This document shows, piece after piece, positions 1-8,003 of a stretch of DNA of 31,874 nucleotides; the stretch's first letter is position 1; the number at the start of each line of letters is the position of its first letter. This DNA comes from Pseudomonadota bacterium. GTDB lineage: Bacteria; Pseudomonadota; Gammaproteobacteria; Acidiferrobacterales; Acidiferrobacteraceae. The position numbers and the translations under genes were made by a program. The notes under the pieces were generated by a model. That model was not told the DNA's origin. It did no database searches and saw nothing but the letters and a program-made list of their open reading frames with translations. Where the stretch lies: contig JAJYPQ010000007.1 in assembly GCA_021795255.1 (NCBI GenBank), positions 1 through 31,874 on the forward strand, in the 5' to 3' direction.

Positions 1-134
1 ACAGGATGTCGAGGGCAGGAAGCGTGAGGCCAGGATGGCCCGTAGGCACAAGGACGTTATCGGTAAGGATGCCGAGAGGTGCTTCTTTACTGCAAGGGAG
101 TGGCAAGGAAGCCGCCCCTTTTTTTTGGCCCGAA

Positions 135-154
135 TACTGTATATATTAACAGTA
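135..154 (+). promoter_or_regulatory. LexA operator (SOS box) overlapping the lexA start codon
   Basis: The sequence TACTGTATATATTAACAGTA is a near-perfect match to the gammaproteobacterial SOS box (CTGT-N8-ACAG within TACTG...CAGTA). Its last base is the A of the lexA ATG. A possible -10 element, TATATT at 142-147, lies inside the box, which would put transcription start at about 154. The -35 region is only a T-run (119-126). LexA bound here would block RNA polymerase directly, so the lexA-imuA-imuB-dnaE2 cassette is expected to be DNA-damage inducible and self-regulated. Confidence 0.93.
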
Positions 155-762
155 TGTCATTTCTTACAGCTCGCCAACAACACATTCTGGACTGGATCCG
201 GGAGTACATTGATACGATGGGGCGTCCGCCCACGCGCGCGGAAATTGCGGCCGCTCTCGGTTATCGATCGATCAATGCCGCCGAAGAGCATGTGCGCGCG
301 TTAGCGCGTAAAGGGGCGATTGTGTTGACGCCCGGGACCTCGCGCGGTATCCGTTTGCCGGGAGGACGTGAGGAGGGTATGCCGGTCATAGGGCGAGTAG
401 CAGCGGGTCAGCCGATTCTCGCAGAGGCCCATATTACGGCCCACCATCGCGTCGATCCGACCATTTTTCGGCCCAAGGCCGATTATTTTTTGACGGTCGT
501 AGGCGAGAGTATGCGCGATGCTGGGATCCGGGACGGGGATTTATTGGCGGTCCATAAAACCCCCACGGCCCGCAATGGACAAATCGTTGTGGCGCGCTTA
601 GGAGATGAGGTCACCGTCAAGCGATTAAGCCTGCAAGGGGAGCGGGTGGTGTTGCTACCGGAGAATCCGGCATATGTGCCCCTTGTTTTGCGTCCTGAGG
701 ATGGCGTAGCCATCGAGGGGATTGGGGTAGGGGTGTTGCGCCAGGGCATGGGGGCCGCATGA
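154..762 (+). CDS. lexA: LexA, SOS repressor and self-cleaving protease
   Basis: LexA represses SOS genes and cleaves itself when stimulated by RecA filaments. The winged-helix DNA-binding part is at about residues 1-70 ([13 protein letters not shown]). The S24 peptidase part follows, with cleavage site Ala84-Gly85 (VAAGQP), nucleophile Ser119 (GESM) and general base Lys156 (VTVKRL). These numbers and the 202-residue length equal those of E. coli LexA, which is why I start at the ATG at 154 rather than at a GTG at 79. No Shine-Dalgarno sequence precedes 154, and the SOS box runs into the ATG, so the message may be leaderless. The stop overlaps the imuA start by four bases (ATGA), so lexA heads the mutagenesis cassette. 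A second lexA elsewhere in the genome is possible, since such cassettes often carry their own copy. Confidence 0.96.
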   Translation: MSFLTARQQHILDWIREYIDTMGRPPTRAEIAAALGYRSINAAEEHVRALARKGAIVLTPGTSRGIRLPGGREEGMPVIGRVAAGQPILAEAHITAHHRVDPTIFRPKADYFLTVVGESMRDAGIRDGDLLAVHKTPTARNGQIVVARLGDEVTVKRLSLQGERVVLLPENPAYVPLVLRPEDGVAIEGIGVGVLRQGMGAA

Positions 763-1349
763 GACCCGTCCCGCTGGTCTTAGAGGAGATCGGGGTCCGT
801 CGAGGATGGACCCCGATTGAGGCTGCAGCCATGCCCACCGGTTTTCCCGCGCTGAACCAATATTTGGGGGGCGGGTGGCCTGTCGGAGTGTTTACGGAAT
901 TGCGTCTTAAGCATAGGGGTATTGGCGAGATGCGCTTACTTATGCCCGTGTTGTCGGCTTTGAGCCGACAATCTTACGTGCTGTGGGTGGCTCCGCCCTA
1001 CAGGCCTTATGCACCAGCCCTGATGGCCCAGAACATGGTTCTTGATCATTTACTCCTGGCGTACCCACGGACCCACAAAGAGGCGTTGTGGGCCGTCAGC
1101 CAAGGACTCCTCAGTCCTTCTGTCGGGGCCGTCGTCAGCTGGTTCTCGGGTATTCGGGAGGGGGAATTTCGGGGCCTGCAACGACGGGCATCCGAGGGCG
1201 GCCACTGGAGCTTTTGTTTTTTGCCGGAGAGCGCTGCGTCCCAACCGTCACATCTGCGCCTCGTGCTGCAATCCATGCGGGACGCCCTGCGTATCATTGT
1301 TTCACAAAAGGCTAAACGTCCTCTGCCACCGCTTGTCGTGACGCTCTAA
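759..1349 (+). CDS. imuA: ImuA, RecA/SulA-like mutasome accessory protein
   Basis: ImuA is the RecA-fold partner of ImuB and DnaE2 in SOS-induced translesion synthesis; family members bind ImuB and modulate RecA filaments. The 196-residue protein carries the family's [13 protein letters not shown] segment near residues 36-48 but no Walker A motif, with GIGE where a P-loop would be, so ATP binding is not expected from the sequence. It starts in a 4-base overlap with lexA and ends 16 bases before imuB. The identification rests on the N-terminal segment, length and position; an alternative label is SulA-like protein. Confidence 0.88.
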   Translation: MRPVPLVLEEIGVRRGWTPIEAAAMPTGFPALNQYLGGGWPVGVFTELRLKHRGIGEMRLLMPVLSALSRQSYVLWVAPPYRPYAPALMAQNMVLDHLLLAYPRTHKEALWAVSQGLLSPSVGAVVSWFSGIREGEFRGLQRRASEGGHWSFCFLPESAASQPSHLRLVLQSMRDALRIIVSQKAKRPLPPLVVTL

Positions 1350-1365
1350 GTGGACAAAGGCCCGT

Positions 1366-2778
1366 ATGTTATGGCTTTCTGTCATGTTTCCTGCCTTGCC
1401 GCTAGAGGTATTTCCCGCGTGCTCGACTCCCTTTGGAGTGGTCGAGGAGAGATCGCTCCTAGCTTGCAATGATGAGGCCAAGGCCTACGGCCTCTTCCCC
1501 GGCATGTCGACGGTCCAGGCCTGTGCCTTATGTCCGTCTTTGGTATTACGAACACGCGACAAGGCGGCCGAGGAGGTGCTACTAGAGAACTTGGCGGATT
1601 TTTCGTACGGCTTGACTCCTCGCGTCGTCGTAAAACCCACGGGCGTATTGATGAGTTTTACCGATGACTTGAGCCCTTTGGGGGACGCGCGCACGCTTGT
1701 CTCCCAGGTCGCAAGGCACCTTCAACATATCGGATGCCGTGCCCATGTGGCTTTGGCCCCCACGGCTATGGGGGCCTGGCTCTTTGCCCGCTCCAGTGTT
1801 CGGTCCCTGTGGGCCCATGATGATGCGTGGCGCCCTGCCATACGGTCTTTGCCTTGGGAATATTTGTCGCTTCCGAAGTCGGTTTGCGAGGCTTGCGTGG
1901 ATCTCGGTTTGTCCCTAATAGGCGAATTACTCGATTTACCGCGTGCTGGATTGAGGCGCAGATTCGGTCTAGATGTCGTCCATATGCTAGAGAGTCTGAT
2001 GGGGGAGAGGCCGGAGATAAATACCTATTGGGCTCCACCACTTGTATTCAGAAGTCGCATTCCCTTGCTTTTTCCGATAGAAACGGAGGATGCGATTATT
2101 TTCTATATCAAGAGAATCGCGACGAACTTATCCGTTTTTATGAGGCGACGGGACGCCCATGTCAGACAATTTACCGTAGCGATAGGATGCGAAGACCGAA
2201 CGTCTGTTTCCGAAGAGTTCACGCTCTCTCGCCCCGAGAAAGATGCCGCTGTGTTTACAAGGCTTGTGCGTGAAAGACTCACTCAGCGGAAGATGCATTC
2301 AGGGATTGTATGGATATCTTTTGAGGCGCCCCTCGAGGCTAACACCGAAGGGAATTTATCGTTTTGGCGTGAAGAGGAGTCGCGAGACCGAGATTTTAAG
2401 GGGCTACTAGATCGTTTTCGTGCCCGTCTCGGAAACGAATCGGTACGCATCGTATCTTGGTATCCGGATTATCGACCAGAAAGGGCGGCGGTAGAGGTTT
2501 TGTGGCCGCCCGCGGAATACCCCTATCCGGCCGCCTATGGTCGCGCCACTCATCCCTTGTGGCTGGTCGATCCGCCGCATCCCCTGAAAGTCGTCGACAA
2601 GATCCCCCAGTTCTCTGGTCCTTTACGGTTTGTGGGGGATCCCGAGAGGTTAGAAACGGGTTGGTGGGACGATCCTGTATCGCGCGAGTATTTCGTGGCG
2701 GTCAATACCTACAACGAGCGCCTGTGGATCTTTAGGTTGCCGGATGGTCAATGGTTTTTGCAGGGACATTTTGGGTAA
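1366..2778 (+). CDS. imuB: ImuB, catalytically inactive Y-family polymerase homologue
   Basis: ImuB is the hub of the ImuA-ImuB-DnaE2 mutasome; it resembles DinB-type polymerases but acts as an adaptor to the sliding clamp. At 470 residues it has normal family length. The N-terminus (LWLSVMFPALPLE) lines up with the first polymerase motif but has no metal-binding aspartate, and the usual SxDE motif is replaced near residues 94-106 by a VLMSFTDD segment, as expected for an inactive enzyme. The C-terminus ends in the family-typical WFLQG-x-FG pattern. The ATG at 1366 has an AAAGG ribosome site seven bases upstream. The stop codon directly abuts the dnaE2 ATG, implying translational coupling. 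Confidence 0.93.
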   Translation: MLWLSVMFPALPLEVFPACSTPFGVVEERSLLACNDEAKAYGLFPGMSTVQACALCPSLVLRTRDKAAEEVLLENLADFSYGLTPRVVVKPTGVLMSFTDDLSPLGDARTLVSQVARHLQHIGCRAHVALAPTAMGAWLFARSSVRSLWAHDDAWRPAIRSLPWEYLSLPKSVCEACVDLGLSLIGELLDLPRAGLRRRFGLDVVHMLESLMGERPEINTYWAPPLVFRSRIPLLFPIETEDAIIFYIKRIATNLSVFMRRRDAHVRQFTVAIGCEDRTSVSEEFTLSRPEKDAAVFTRLVRERLTQRKMHSGIVWISFEAPLEANTEGNLSFWREEESRDRDFKGLLDRFRARLGNESVRIVSWYPDYRPERAAVEVLWPPAEYPYPAAYGRATHPLWLVDPPHPLKVVDKIPQFSGPLRFVGDPERLETGWWDDPVSREYFVAVNTYNERLWIFRLPDGQWFLQGHFG

Positions 2779-5700
2779 ATGCCTTATAGCGAGCTGCATT
2801 GCTTGAGCCATTTCAGCTTTCTGCGAGGGGCCTCTTCGCCACAAGAACTGGTGAGGCAGGCGGCATCCTTGGACTATAGGGCCCTAGCCCTGACCGACGA
2901 ATGCTCCCTTGCCGGCGTCGTGCATGCTTATAGGGCGGCAAAGGAGTGTGGTTTACAACTTATAGTAGGATCGGAAATCACCGTCAGGGAGGGTGTTAAA
3001 TGCGTGGTGTTGGCCTGCCATGAGCGAGGATACGGGGACCTTTCTGCCCTCATCACCAAAGGCAGAAGGCTCGAGAAGGGCCGCTATGATCTCACAGTGG
3101 CCGACGTCGAGCACCTCGCGGGTTGTCTTCTTATCTGGTATCCAGGTCGCGACGCAGGCCTTGATGGATTGGTATCACCCCTCGCAGAATCCTTTGGGAC
3201 TCGCTTTTGGATAGGCGGTGAGCTCCATAGGACGGGCGACGATCAGGCGCATAAGGCCCGACTCGGCCGCTTGTCTCTCCAGTTGAATCGACCAATTGTC
3301 GCCTCCGGTGACGTTCATATGCACAAGCGCGCGCGGCGAGCGCTGCAAGATACTGTGACCGCGATTCGTTTAAAAACATCTGTTGCGAAGGCTGGGTTCT
3401 CTCTTTTTCAAAATGGCGAGCGACACTTGCGGGACCTATCGCGATTAAGCGCAATCTATCCCGAGGAGTGGTTGCGGGAGACGGACGTGATAGCGGATTT
3501 ATGCCAGTTTTCGCTAGCCGAAATGCGGTATGAATATCCCCGGCAGGCGCGTAGCGCCAGGCATTCCTTGGGAACGTTGATTAAGCTTACGCGCGCTGGA
3601 CTCGATGATCGCTATCCTCATGGCGTGCCAAAGTCGGTACAGGATCTGGCACGGCATGAGTTGGCCCTTATAGGGGAATTGCGTTACGCGGATTATTTTT
3701 TGACAGTCCATGATCTAGTGCGGTTTGCCCGATCTCGACGGATTCTTTGCCAAGGGCGCGGGTCGGCGGCTAATTCCGTTGTGTGCTACGCGCTAGGTAT
3801 CACCGCTGTGGACCCCTCGCGGCTACAGGTATTGTTCGAGAGATTTGTGTCGCGCGAGCGAAATGAGCCCCCGGACATTGATATCGACTTCGAGCATAGT
3901 CGCCGGGAGGAGGTGATCCAGTATCTGTATGCACATTACGGACGCGAGTTCTCGGCGATGACAGCAAGCGTCATAACGTATAGAACTCGCAGTGCGCTGC
4001 GCGATGTAGCCAAGGCGCTCGGATGCGAGCCAGCGCTCGTGGATCGTCTGGCCGGCCTGCTCGGTTGGTGGGAAGGGGCTGATGTTCTGGCCGAGCGCCT
4101 AAGTGAGCATGGCTATGATGTGCAAGCCACGCTTTGGCGCCAACTCATCGCGTTGGTTCATGATTTGATCGGCCGCCCGCGCCATCTTTCGCAACATACG
4201 GGCGGTATGGTGTTGTCGCAAAATCCCTTGACGCGACTCATCCCTGTAGAGCAGGCGGCCATGCCGGAACGCACAGTATTGCAGTGGGACAAGGATGACC
4301 TCGATACTCTGGGCATTATGAAGGTGGATTGCTTGGGTCTGGGCATGTTGACGGCCTTGCGTAAAACCTTTGATCTGATGTCGGAACACGGATTGGGGCC
4401 AAGCGATCTTCATGAGATCCCGGCTGAGGACACGGCTGTTTACCGGATGATATCGGGGGCCGACACAGTCGGTGTTTTTCAGATCGAATCGCGCGCGCAA
4501 ATGGCGCTTTTGCCGCGGCTCAAGCCGCAAACATTTTATGATCTTGTGATTCAAATCGCGATGGTGCGTCCGGGACCGATTCAGGGCCATATGGTCCATC
4601 CCTACTTGCGACGACGCCTAGGTCTTGAGGTGGTTACCTATCCGAGCCCCGAAGTCGAGGCGGTCTTGTCCCGAACCTTGGGTATTCCACTTTTTCAGGA
4701 GCAAGTGATAAAACTTGCGGTCGTCGCGGCGGGGTTCTCTCCGGGCGAAGCGGACGAACTGCGGCGGGCCATGGCAGCCTGGAAAAGAGAGGGGGATCTG
4801 ACAGCCTTTAAGGAGCGCCTTCTCGAAGGGATGCGATCGCGCGGCTACAGCGCCGACTATGCGCAGGGACTCTATCGACAGATCCACGGCTTTGGCGCTT
4901 ATGGGTTTCCCGAATCCCATTCGGCCAGTTTTGCGCTTCTCGCTTACGCCAGTGCGTGGCTTAAGTGTTATGTCCCTGATGCCTATCTCTGTGCGCTGTT
5001 AAATAGCCAGCCCATGGGATTCTATAGTCCTGGCCAGCTTATTGCCGATGCACGTCAGCACGGTGTCCGGGTTTTGCCACCGGATATTCGCCATAGCCGC
5101 GCAGAAAGCATTCTCGAGTTCGACCATAAGGGACGATCGGTGCGCTTAGGTCTTGACCTCATAAAGGGTTTATCCCGAAAAAGTGCTCAGAGATTGGGGG
5201 ATAGAGATCCCGTCGCTCGGGCATCGTTTGCCGCCCTGACTGAAAAGGCTGGATTGTCACGTGGCGAAGGGGTGACGTTGGCGCGCGCGGGGGCGCTGCA
5301 AGGCCTGTCTCGATCACGCCCCGAGGCTTTATGGAAGAGTATGGCCATTAAGGCACCTGTCACCTTATTTCCGGAGCCCGAGGAAGTGAAGGCTTGGCAA
5401 GGCCGCAGTTCTTATGCGGCCGATGTGGAAGCGGATTATCGTGTTCTGGGGTTTTCCTTACGTGGTCACCCCGTAGCTCTTATAAGATCAAAGCTCGGAT
5501 CGTCGGTCAGTCCCATCACAAACTTAAGGGGCATGAGATCGGGGGCATCGATATCGGTGGCCGGCCTTGTGATGAGTAGGCAGCGGCCGACGTCAGCGCG
5601 AGGTCTTGTCTTCTTGGTGTTGGAAGACGAGACCGGCATGGCCAATGTGATTGTTTATCCCAAAGTGGTGGCGACCTTTCGGTCCCCGTTATTGCATGCG

Positions 5701-5799
5701 GATATGATCCTAATCAGGGGACAGTTGGAGCGCACCCCGGAAAACGTGCAACACATCATTGCGAGCACGGTGTCGCGGCTACCGGATAGTGTCCGATAG
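2779..5799 (+). CDS. dnaE2: Error-prone DNA polymerase III alpha subunit DnaE2 (ImuC)
   Basis: DnaE2 is the C-family polymerase that performs mutagenic lesion bypass with ImuA and ImuB. The 1006-residue protein begins with a PHP domain (HCLSHFSFLRGAS, about residues 1-200). The polymerase core follows, with GRGSAANSVVCY near residue 325 and the catalytic aspartates in PDIDIDFEH near 365-373. A C-terminal OB fold is near residues 910-960 (ISVAGLVMSRQRPTS, then LVLEDETG). The length fits the DnaE2 group and is shorter than replicative DnaE. The ATG directly follows the imuB stop codon. The coding end lies within a strong terminator hairpin, so this is the last gene of the SOS cassette. Confidence 0.97.
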   Translation: MPYSELHCLSHFSFLRGASSPQELVRQAASLDYRALALTDECSLAGVVHAYRAAKECGLQLIVGSEITVREGVKCVVLACHERGYGDLSALITKGRRLEKGRYDLTVADVEHLAGCLLIWYPGRDAGLDGLVSPLAESFGTRFWIGGELHRTGDDQAHKARLGRLSLQLNRPIVASGDVHMHKRARRALQDTVTAIRLKTSVAKAGFSLFQNGERHLRDLSRLSAIYPEEWLRETDVIADLCQFSLAEMRYEYPRQARSARHSLGTLIKLTRAGLDDRYPHGVPKSVQDLARHELALIGELRYADYFLTVHDLVRFARSRRILCQGRGSAANSVVCYALGITAVDPSRLQVLFERFVSRERNEPPDIDIDFEHSRREEVIQYLYAHYGREFSAMTASVITYRTRSALRDVAKALGCEPALVDRLAGLLGWWEGADVLAERLSEHGYDVQATLWRQLIALVHDLIGRPRHLSQHTGGMVLSQNPLTRLIPVEQAAMPERTVLQWDKDDLDTLGIMKVDCLGLGMLTALRKTFDLMSEHGLGPSDLHEIPAEDTAVYRMISGADTVGVFQIESRAQMALLPRLKPQTFYDLVIQIAMVRPGPIQGHMVHPYLRRRLGLEVVTYPSPEVEAVLSRTLGIPLFQEQVIKLAVVAAGFSPGEADELRRAMAAWKREGDLTAFKERLLEGMRSRGYSADYAQGLYRQIHGFGAYGFPESHSASFALLAYASAWLKCYVPDAYLCALLNSQPMGFYSPGQLIADARQHGVRVLPPDIRHSRAESILEFDHKGRSVRLGLDLIKGLSRKSAQRLGDRDPVARASFAALTEKAGLSRGEGVTLARAGALQGLSRSRPEALWKSMAIKAPVTLFPEPEEVKAWQGRSSYAADVEADYRVLGFSLRGHPVALIRSKLGSSVSPITNLRGMRSGASISVAGLVMSRQRPTSARGLVFLVLEDETGMANVIVYPKVVATFRSPLLHADMILIRGQLERTPENVQHIIASTVSRLPDSVR

Positions 5800-5812
5800 C
5801 CGCGATTTCTTT
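5773..5812 (+). terminator. Rho-independent terminator containing the dnaE2 stop codon
   Basis: A 9-bp perfect stem (TCGCGGCTA with TAGCCGCGA) encloses an inner 4-bp stem (CGGA/TCCG) and a TAGTG loop, and is followed by TTTCTTT. The TAG at the base of the 3' arm is the dnaE2 stop codon, so the last dnaE2 codons form the 5' arm. It closes the cassette 23 bases before the converging regulator gene. The near-symmetric stem may also serve the opposite strand, although the tract there is less U-rich. Confidence 0.85.
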
Positions 5813-5834
5813 ACCGCCTACAGCCTTTCTGTTT

Positions 5835-6632
5835 TTACAATATTCCCAGCTCCATAGCCTTTTTTATACAGGCTCGGCGACTCTTCGTCCCCATCTTATT
5901 GCGCGTCGCGTCGAGGTGCTCTTCCACGGTCTTTATCGATATTCTTAGCTCTTTTCCAATCTCTTTGTAGCTCGCGCCTTGCGCGAAAAGCGCTAGGACC
6001 TCGCGTTGACGGGGTGTCACCCCGTGGGGCATGTGACGTTTACTGCTCACAAGACGTCCTAATTCGCGCGCAATAGAGCGCACCAACGCCAGTTTTTCCG
6101 AGACTGGCCCATCTGTTGCTGAGATATCGAGACAGCCAATGAGGTCGCCATCGGAACTGATGACCGGGGCGGCCGCACACGACCAGTCGTGAAAAATGCG
6201 ACAAAGATGTTGCGGTCCGTTCAGGGCAACCGGACTTTGCGTGGCAAGAGCCATGGCCACCGCATTGGTACCAGCGCTGTTTTCCGCAAGCGATGTGCCT
6301 GGCCGCAGGTCGAAATTGTTGGCTGCCGAGACGATCTCTGGATGCGACCATAAGCCCAGTATTCGCCCTTCTGGGTGTGTTAAGAGAAAGAGGTTATGAC
6401 TCCCCCTCAGGTCGTTCATGTATTCCTCGATTACAAGCTTTGCGTAGGTGAGAAGCCTCCCGTGCTGCTGTAGGAAATTTTTGGCCTCGCCGTCCAGGAG
6501 CGTGTCGCGGACGCGCTCCTGGTGCTCAGACACGTCCAGGATTCGACAGCGATCATACGACTGCGCCAGGTGTTCGGGCATCACAAGCCCGAGACCCTCA
6601 GCTGCTCTTATGGATTGTATCGTTTTCCACAT
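5835..6632 (-). CDS. GAF-domain LuxR-type transcriptional regulator
   Basis: This 265-residue protein joins an N-terminal segment like those of AcoR-type sigma-54 activators (LAQSYDRCRILD, then RVRDTLLDGEAKNFLQQHG) and a GAF sensor domain (about residues 60-180, including LWSHPE, GTSLAENSAGTNAVAMAL and GCLDISATDGP) to a C-terminal LuxR helix-turn-helix (about 201-265; TPRQREVLALFAQGASYKEIGKEL). There is no AAA+ domain, so it should bind DNA as an ordinary activator or repressor. The ligand is unknown. The ATG at 6632 has a GGGAGGGG ribosome site. The frame stays open upstream to 6914, but that part has no recognisable domain and overlaps the neighbouring gene. No target gene is evident beside it. 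Confidence 0.85.
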   Translation of the reverse strand: MWKTIQSIRAAEGLGLVMPEHLAQSYDRCRILDVSEHQERVRDTLLDGEAKNFLQQHGRLLTYAKLVIEEYMNDLRGSHNLFLLTHPEGRILGLWSHPEIVSAANNFDLRPGTSLAENSAGTNAVAMALATQSPVALNGPQHLCRIFHDWSCAAAPVISSDGDLIGCLDISATDGPVSEKLALVRSIARELGRLVSSKRHMPHGVTPRQREVLALFAQGASYKEIGKELRISIKTVEEHLDATRNKMGTKSRRACIKKAMELGIL

Positions 6633-6690
6633 ATCCCCTCCCGTATGCACTGCGGGTGAAAGACCATGGGGGCATGGGAGGATTCCTACC

Positions 6691-6712
6691 TTAATGGTAG
6701 TAATGCCATTGA
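6691..6712. promoter_or_regulatory. Imperfect dyad in the leader of the GAF-LuxR gene
   Basis: TTAATGG and CCATTGA flank an 8-base spacer, a 7+7 inverted repeat with one mismatch. It lies between a likely promoter (6756-6784) and the start codon (6632), within the predicted untranslated leader. It could be an operator for autoregulation or an RNA element. A repeat this short can occur by chance. Confidence 0.3.
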
Positions 6713-6755
6713 CTTCCAATGCCCCTTCATGGGACAGGCCAGAGGCCGCATCGCC

Positions 6756-6784
6756 ACTATCGTAATAGCGCTTAGGGCAGTCAA
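6756..6784 (-). promoter_or_regulatory. Putative sigma-70 promoter of the GAF-LuxR gene
   Basis: On the minus strand TTGACT (6779-6784) and GATAGT (6756-6761) are separated by exactly 17 bases, matching the -35 consensus at 5/6 and the -10 at 4/6. Transcription from here would give a leader of about 115-120 nucleotides before the ATG at 6632. It lies just downstream of the GIY-YIG gene on the same strand, so the regulator probably has its own promoter. Confidence 0.5.
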
Positions 6785-6829
6785 CCTGCTGAAATAGACA
6801 GCTAGAAAAACGGAGGGTCTTTTGCACCG

Positions 6830-7165
6830 TTAAAAAGTGTCGTCGACAGCCTTGGGCGTCGCCGCGGCTGGCACGGCTGCGATCGTCGTCGGTAGGACGT
6901 AGACTTGGCGCCAAGCGGCGGCCAGGCTTCGTTTTTGCGCGGTCGATAGGGTCTTGACCTGCGCCTCTAGGCGGCTTGCTTCAGAGCGGTCTAAGCACAC
7001 TGTGGCCCCGATCATATGACGTGGCCGATTAAGGCGGGTAAACATGGCGCCCCGGCCTTCCTTGTGTTGTTTGAACCGACGCTCGATGTCGATCGTGATT
7101 CCGGTGTAGAGACGGCCGTTGACGCACTCGAGGATATAGACAAACCAGGGCGATGACTTGGCCAG
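6830..7165 (-). CDS. GIY-YIG nuclease-superfamily protein (YhbQ/UPF0213-like), likely CTG start
   Basis: Small single-domain GIY-YIG proteins of this group are putative structure-specific nucleases of uncertain role. The motif is WFVYILECVNGRLYTGIT, followed by IERRFKQHKEG and a LEAQVKTL segment typical of the family. The frame is open up to 7405, which would overlap the divergent glycosylase gene, and the extra N-terminal part resembles nothing I know. The best start is a CTG at 7165: a TGGAGG ribosome site lies six bases upstream and the product would begin MAKSSPWFVYIL, as such proteins do, giving 111 residues. A TTG at 7198 is an alternative. The tail after residue about 90 is Ala/Pro-rich and probably disordered. 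Confidence 0.75.
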   Translation of the reverse strand: MAKSSPWFVYILECVNGRLYTGITIDIERRFKQHKEGRGAMFTRLNRPRHMIGATVCLDRSEASRLEAQVKTLSTAQKRSLAAAWRQVYVLPTTIAAVPAAATPKAVDDTF

Positions 7166-7345
7166 GCATGGCCTCCAGTGGCGTAAAAAGATGAGCAATC
7201 CCCGATCATAGAGCCTGGCCTTGCGAGCGTCCAGGGAGATGGCCGAAGGATGATACGGGGCCTCGGCTAGCCCCAAAAGATCAGGCTTTCGGGCCGTTCC
7301 TTTAACGCCTAGCGCCGTTCTCACCCAAGGATCGCGGTCGCCGGT

Positions 7346-7351
7346 TATACT
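7346..7351 (+). promoter_or_regulatory. Possible -10 element just upstream of the uracil-DNA glycosylase gene
   Basis: TATACT matches the -10 consensus at 5/6 and ends seven bases before the ATG at 7359. Transcription starting at the usual distance would begin at or next to the start codon, giving a leaderless or nearly leaderless message. No good -35 element is visible 16-18 bases upstream. A weak AGAAG lies between the element and the ATG. Confidence 0.35.
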
Positions 7352-7358
7352 AGAAGCC

Positions 7359-8003
7359 ATGACCCGCAATGATACCGACAGCATTCTGACCGCCATGGGC
7401 ATCACCCTGTGGAAGCGCCGCGCCGAGCCTTACGTAAACGCGCCCGATGAGGCCGTTTCTGGGTGGGTGGAGTTGAGGCATACGGTCGCCCAGTGCACCC
7501 GGTGTCCCCTGCATAAAGGGCGTACCCAGACCGTTTTTGGGGTAGGGCCCCGGGGGGCCACCTGGTGCTTTATAGGCGAAGCGCCGGGGGCGGAAGAAGA
7601 TAGGCAGGGTCAGCCTTTCGTTGGGCGCGCCGGCAGCCTTCTGGATGCTATGTTGAGAGCGCTCGCCTTGACTCGGGAAGAGGTTTTTATCGCCAACGTT
7701 CTGAAATGCCGCCCGCCCGCCAATCGCGATCCAGAGCCCTTAGAAGTGGAGTCCTGTTTGCCCTTTTTGTCCGAGCAACTGGCCCAGGTGGGGCCTCGGA
7801 TCATCGTAGCGCTTGGCCGGTTCGCGGCCCAAAGTCTGTTGGCGACGGAGGCCCCCTTAAGCAGGCTCCGTGGCCGCATCCATGACTATCGCGGGACGCC
7901 TCTGGTCGTGACCTATCATCCCGCTTATCTCCTCAGGCGCCCGGCCGACAAGGGCGCGGCGTGGGCGGATCTGAAACTGGCGCGCGGGACGCTGCTGCGA
8001 TGA
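7359..8003 (+). CDS. Family 4 uracil-DNA glycosylase (iron-sulfur type)
   Basis: This enzyme removes uracil from DNA at the first step of base excision repair. The 214-residue protein has the four cysteines expected to hold a [4Fe-4S] cluster: Cys46 and Cys49 (CTRC), Cys117 (NVLKCRPP) and Cys133 (ESC). It also has the active-site motif GEAPGAEED (73-81), FVGRAG (87-92) and the C-terminal HPAYLLR motif. The first 35 residues are a variable extension. Its stop overlaps the rimI start by four bases, so the two are co-transcribed. It lies divergently to the GIY-YIG gene with only the promoter region between them. Confidence 0.94.
   Translation: MTRNDTDSILTAMGITLWKRRAEPYVNAPDEAVSGWVELRHTVAQCTRCPLHKGRTQTVFGVGPRGATWCFIGEAPGAEEDRQGQPFVGRAGSLLDAMLRALALTREEVFIANVLKCRPPANRDPEPLEVESCLPFLSEQLAQVGPRIIVALGRFAAQSLLATEAPLSRLRGRIHDYRGTPLVVTYHPAYLLRRPADKGAAWADLKLARGTLLR

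Noticed and set aside
1..153. Open frames before lexA on both strands, including a minus-strand frame with a protein-like stretch ([15 protein letters not shown])
   Set aside because: No start codon or recognisable domain within the window; could be the edge of a gene outside it, but cannot be supported.
79..153. Upstream GTG start for lexA adding 25 residues
   Set aside because: Starting at 154 gives E. coli numbering of all catalytic residues and exact family length; the extension would run across the SOS box.
1827..2273. 148-residue open frame inside imuB
   Set aside because: Shadow of imuB in another frame with no conserved motif.
6633..6914. N-terminal extension of the GAF-LuxR regulator
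   Set aside because: No similarity, overlaps the neighbouring gene, and crosses the predicted promoter; the ATG at 6632 has a strong ribosome site.
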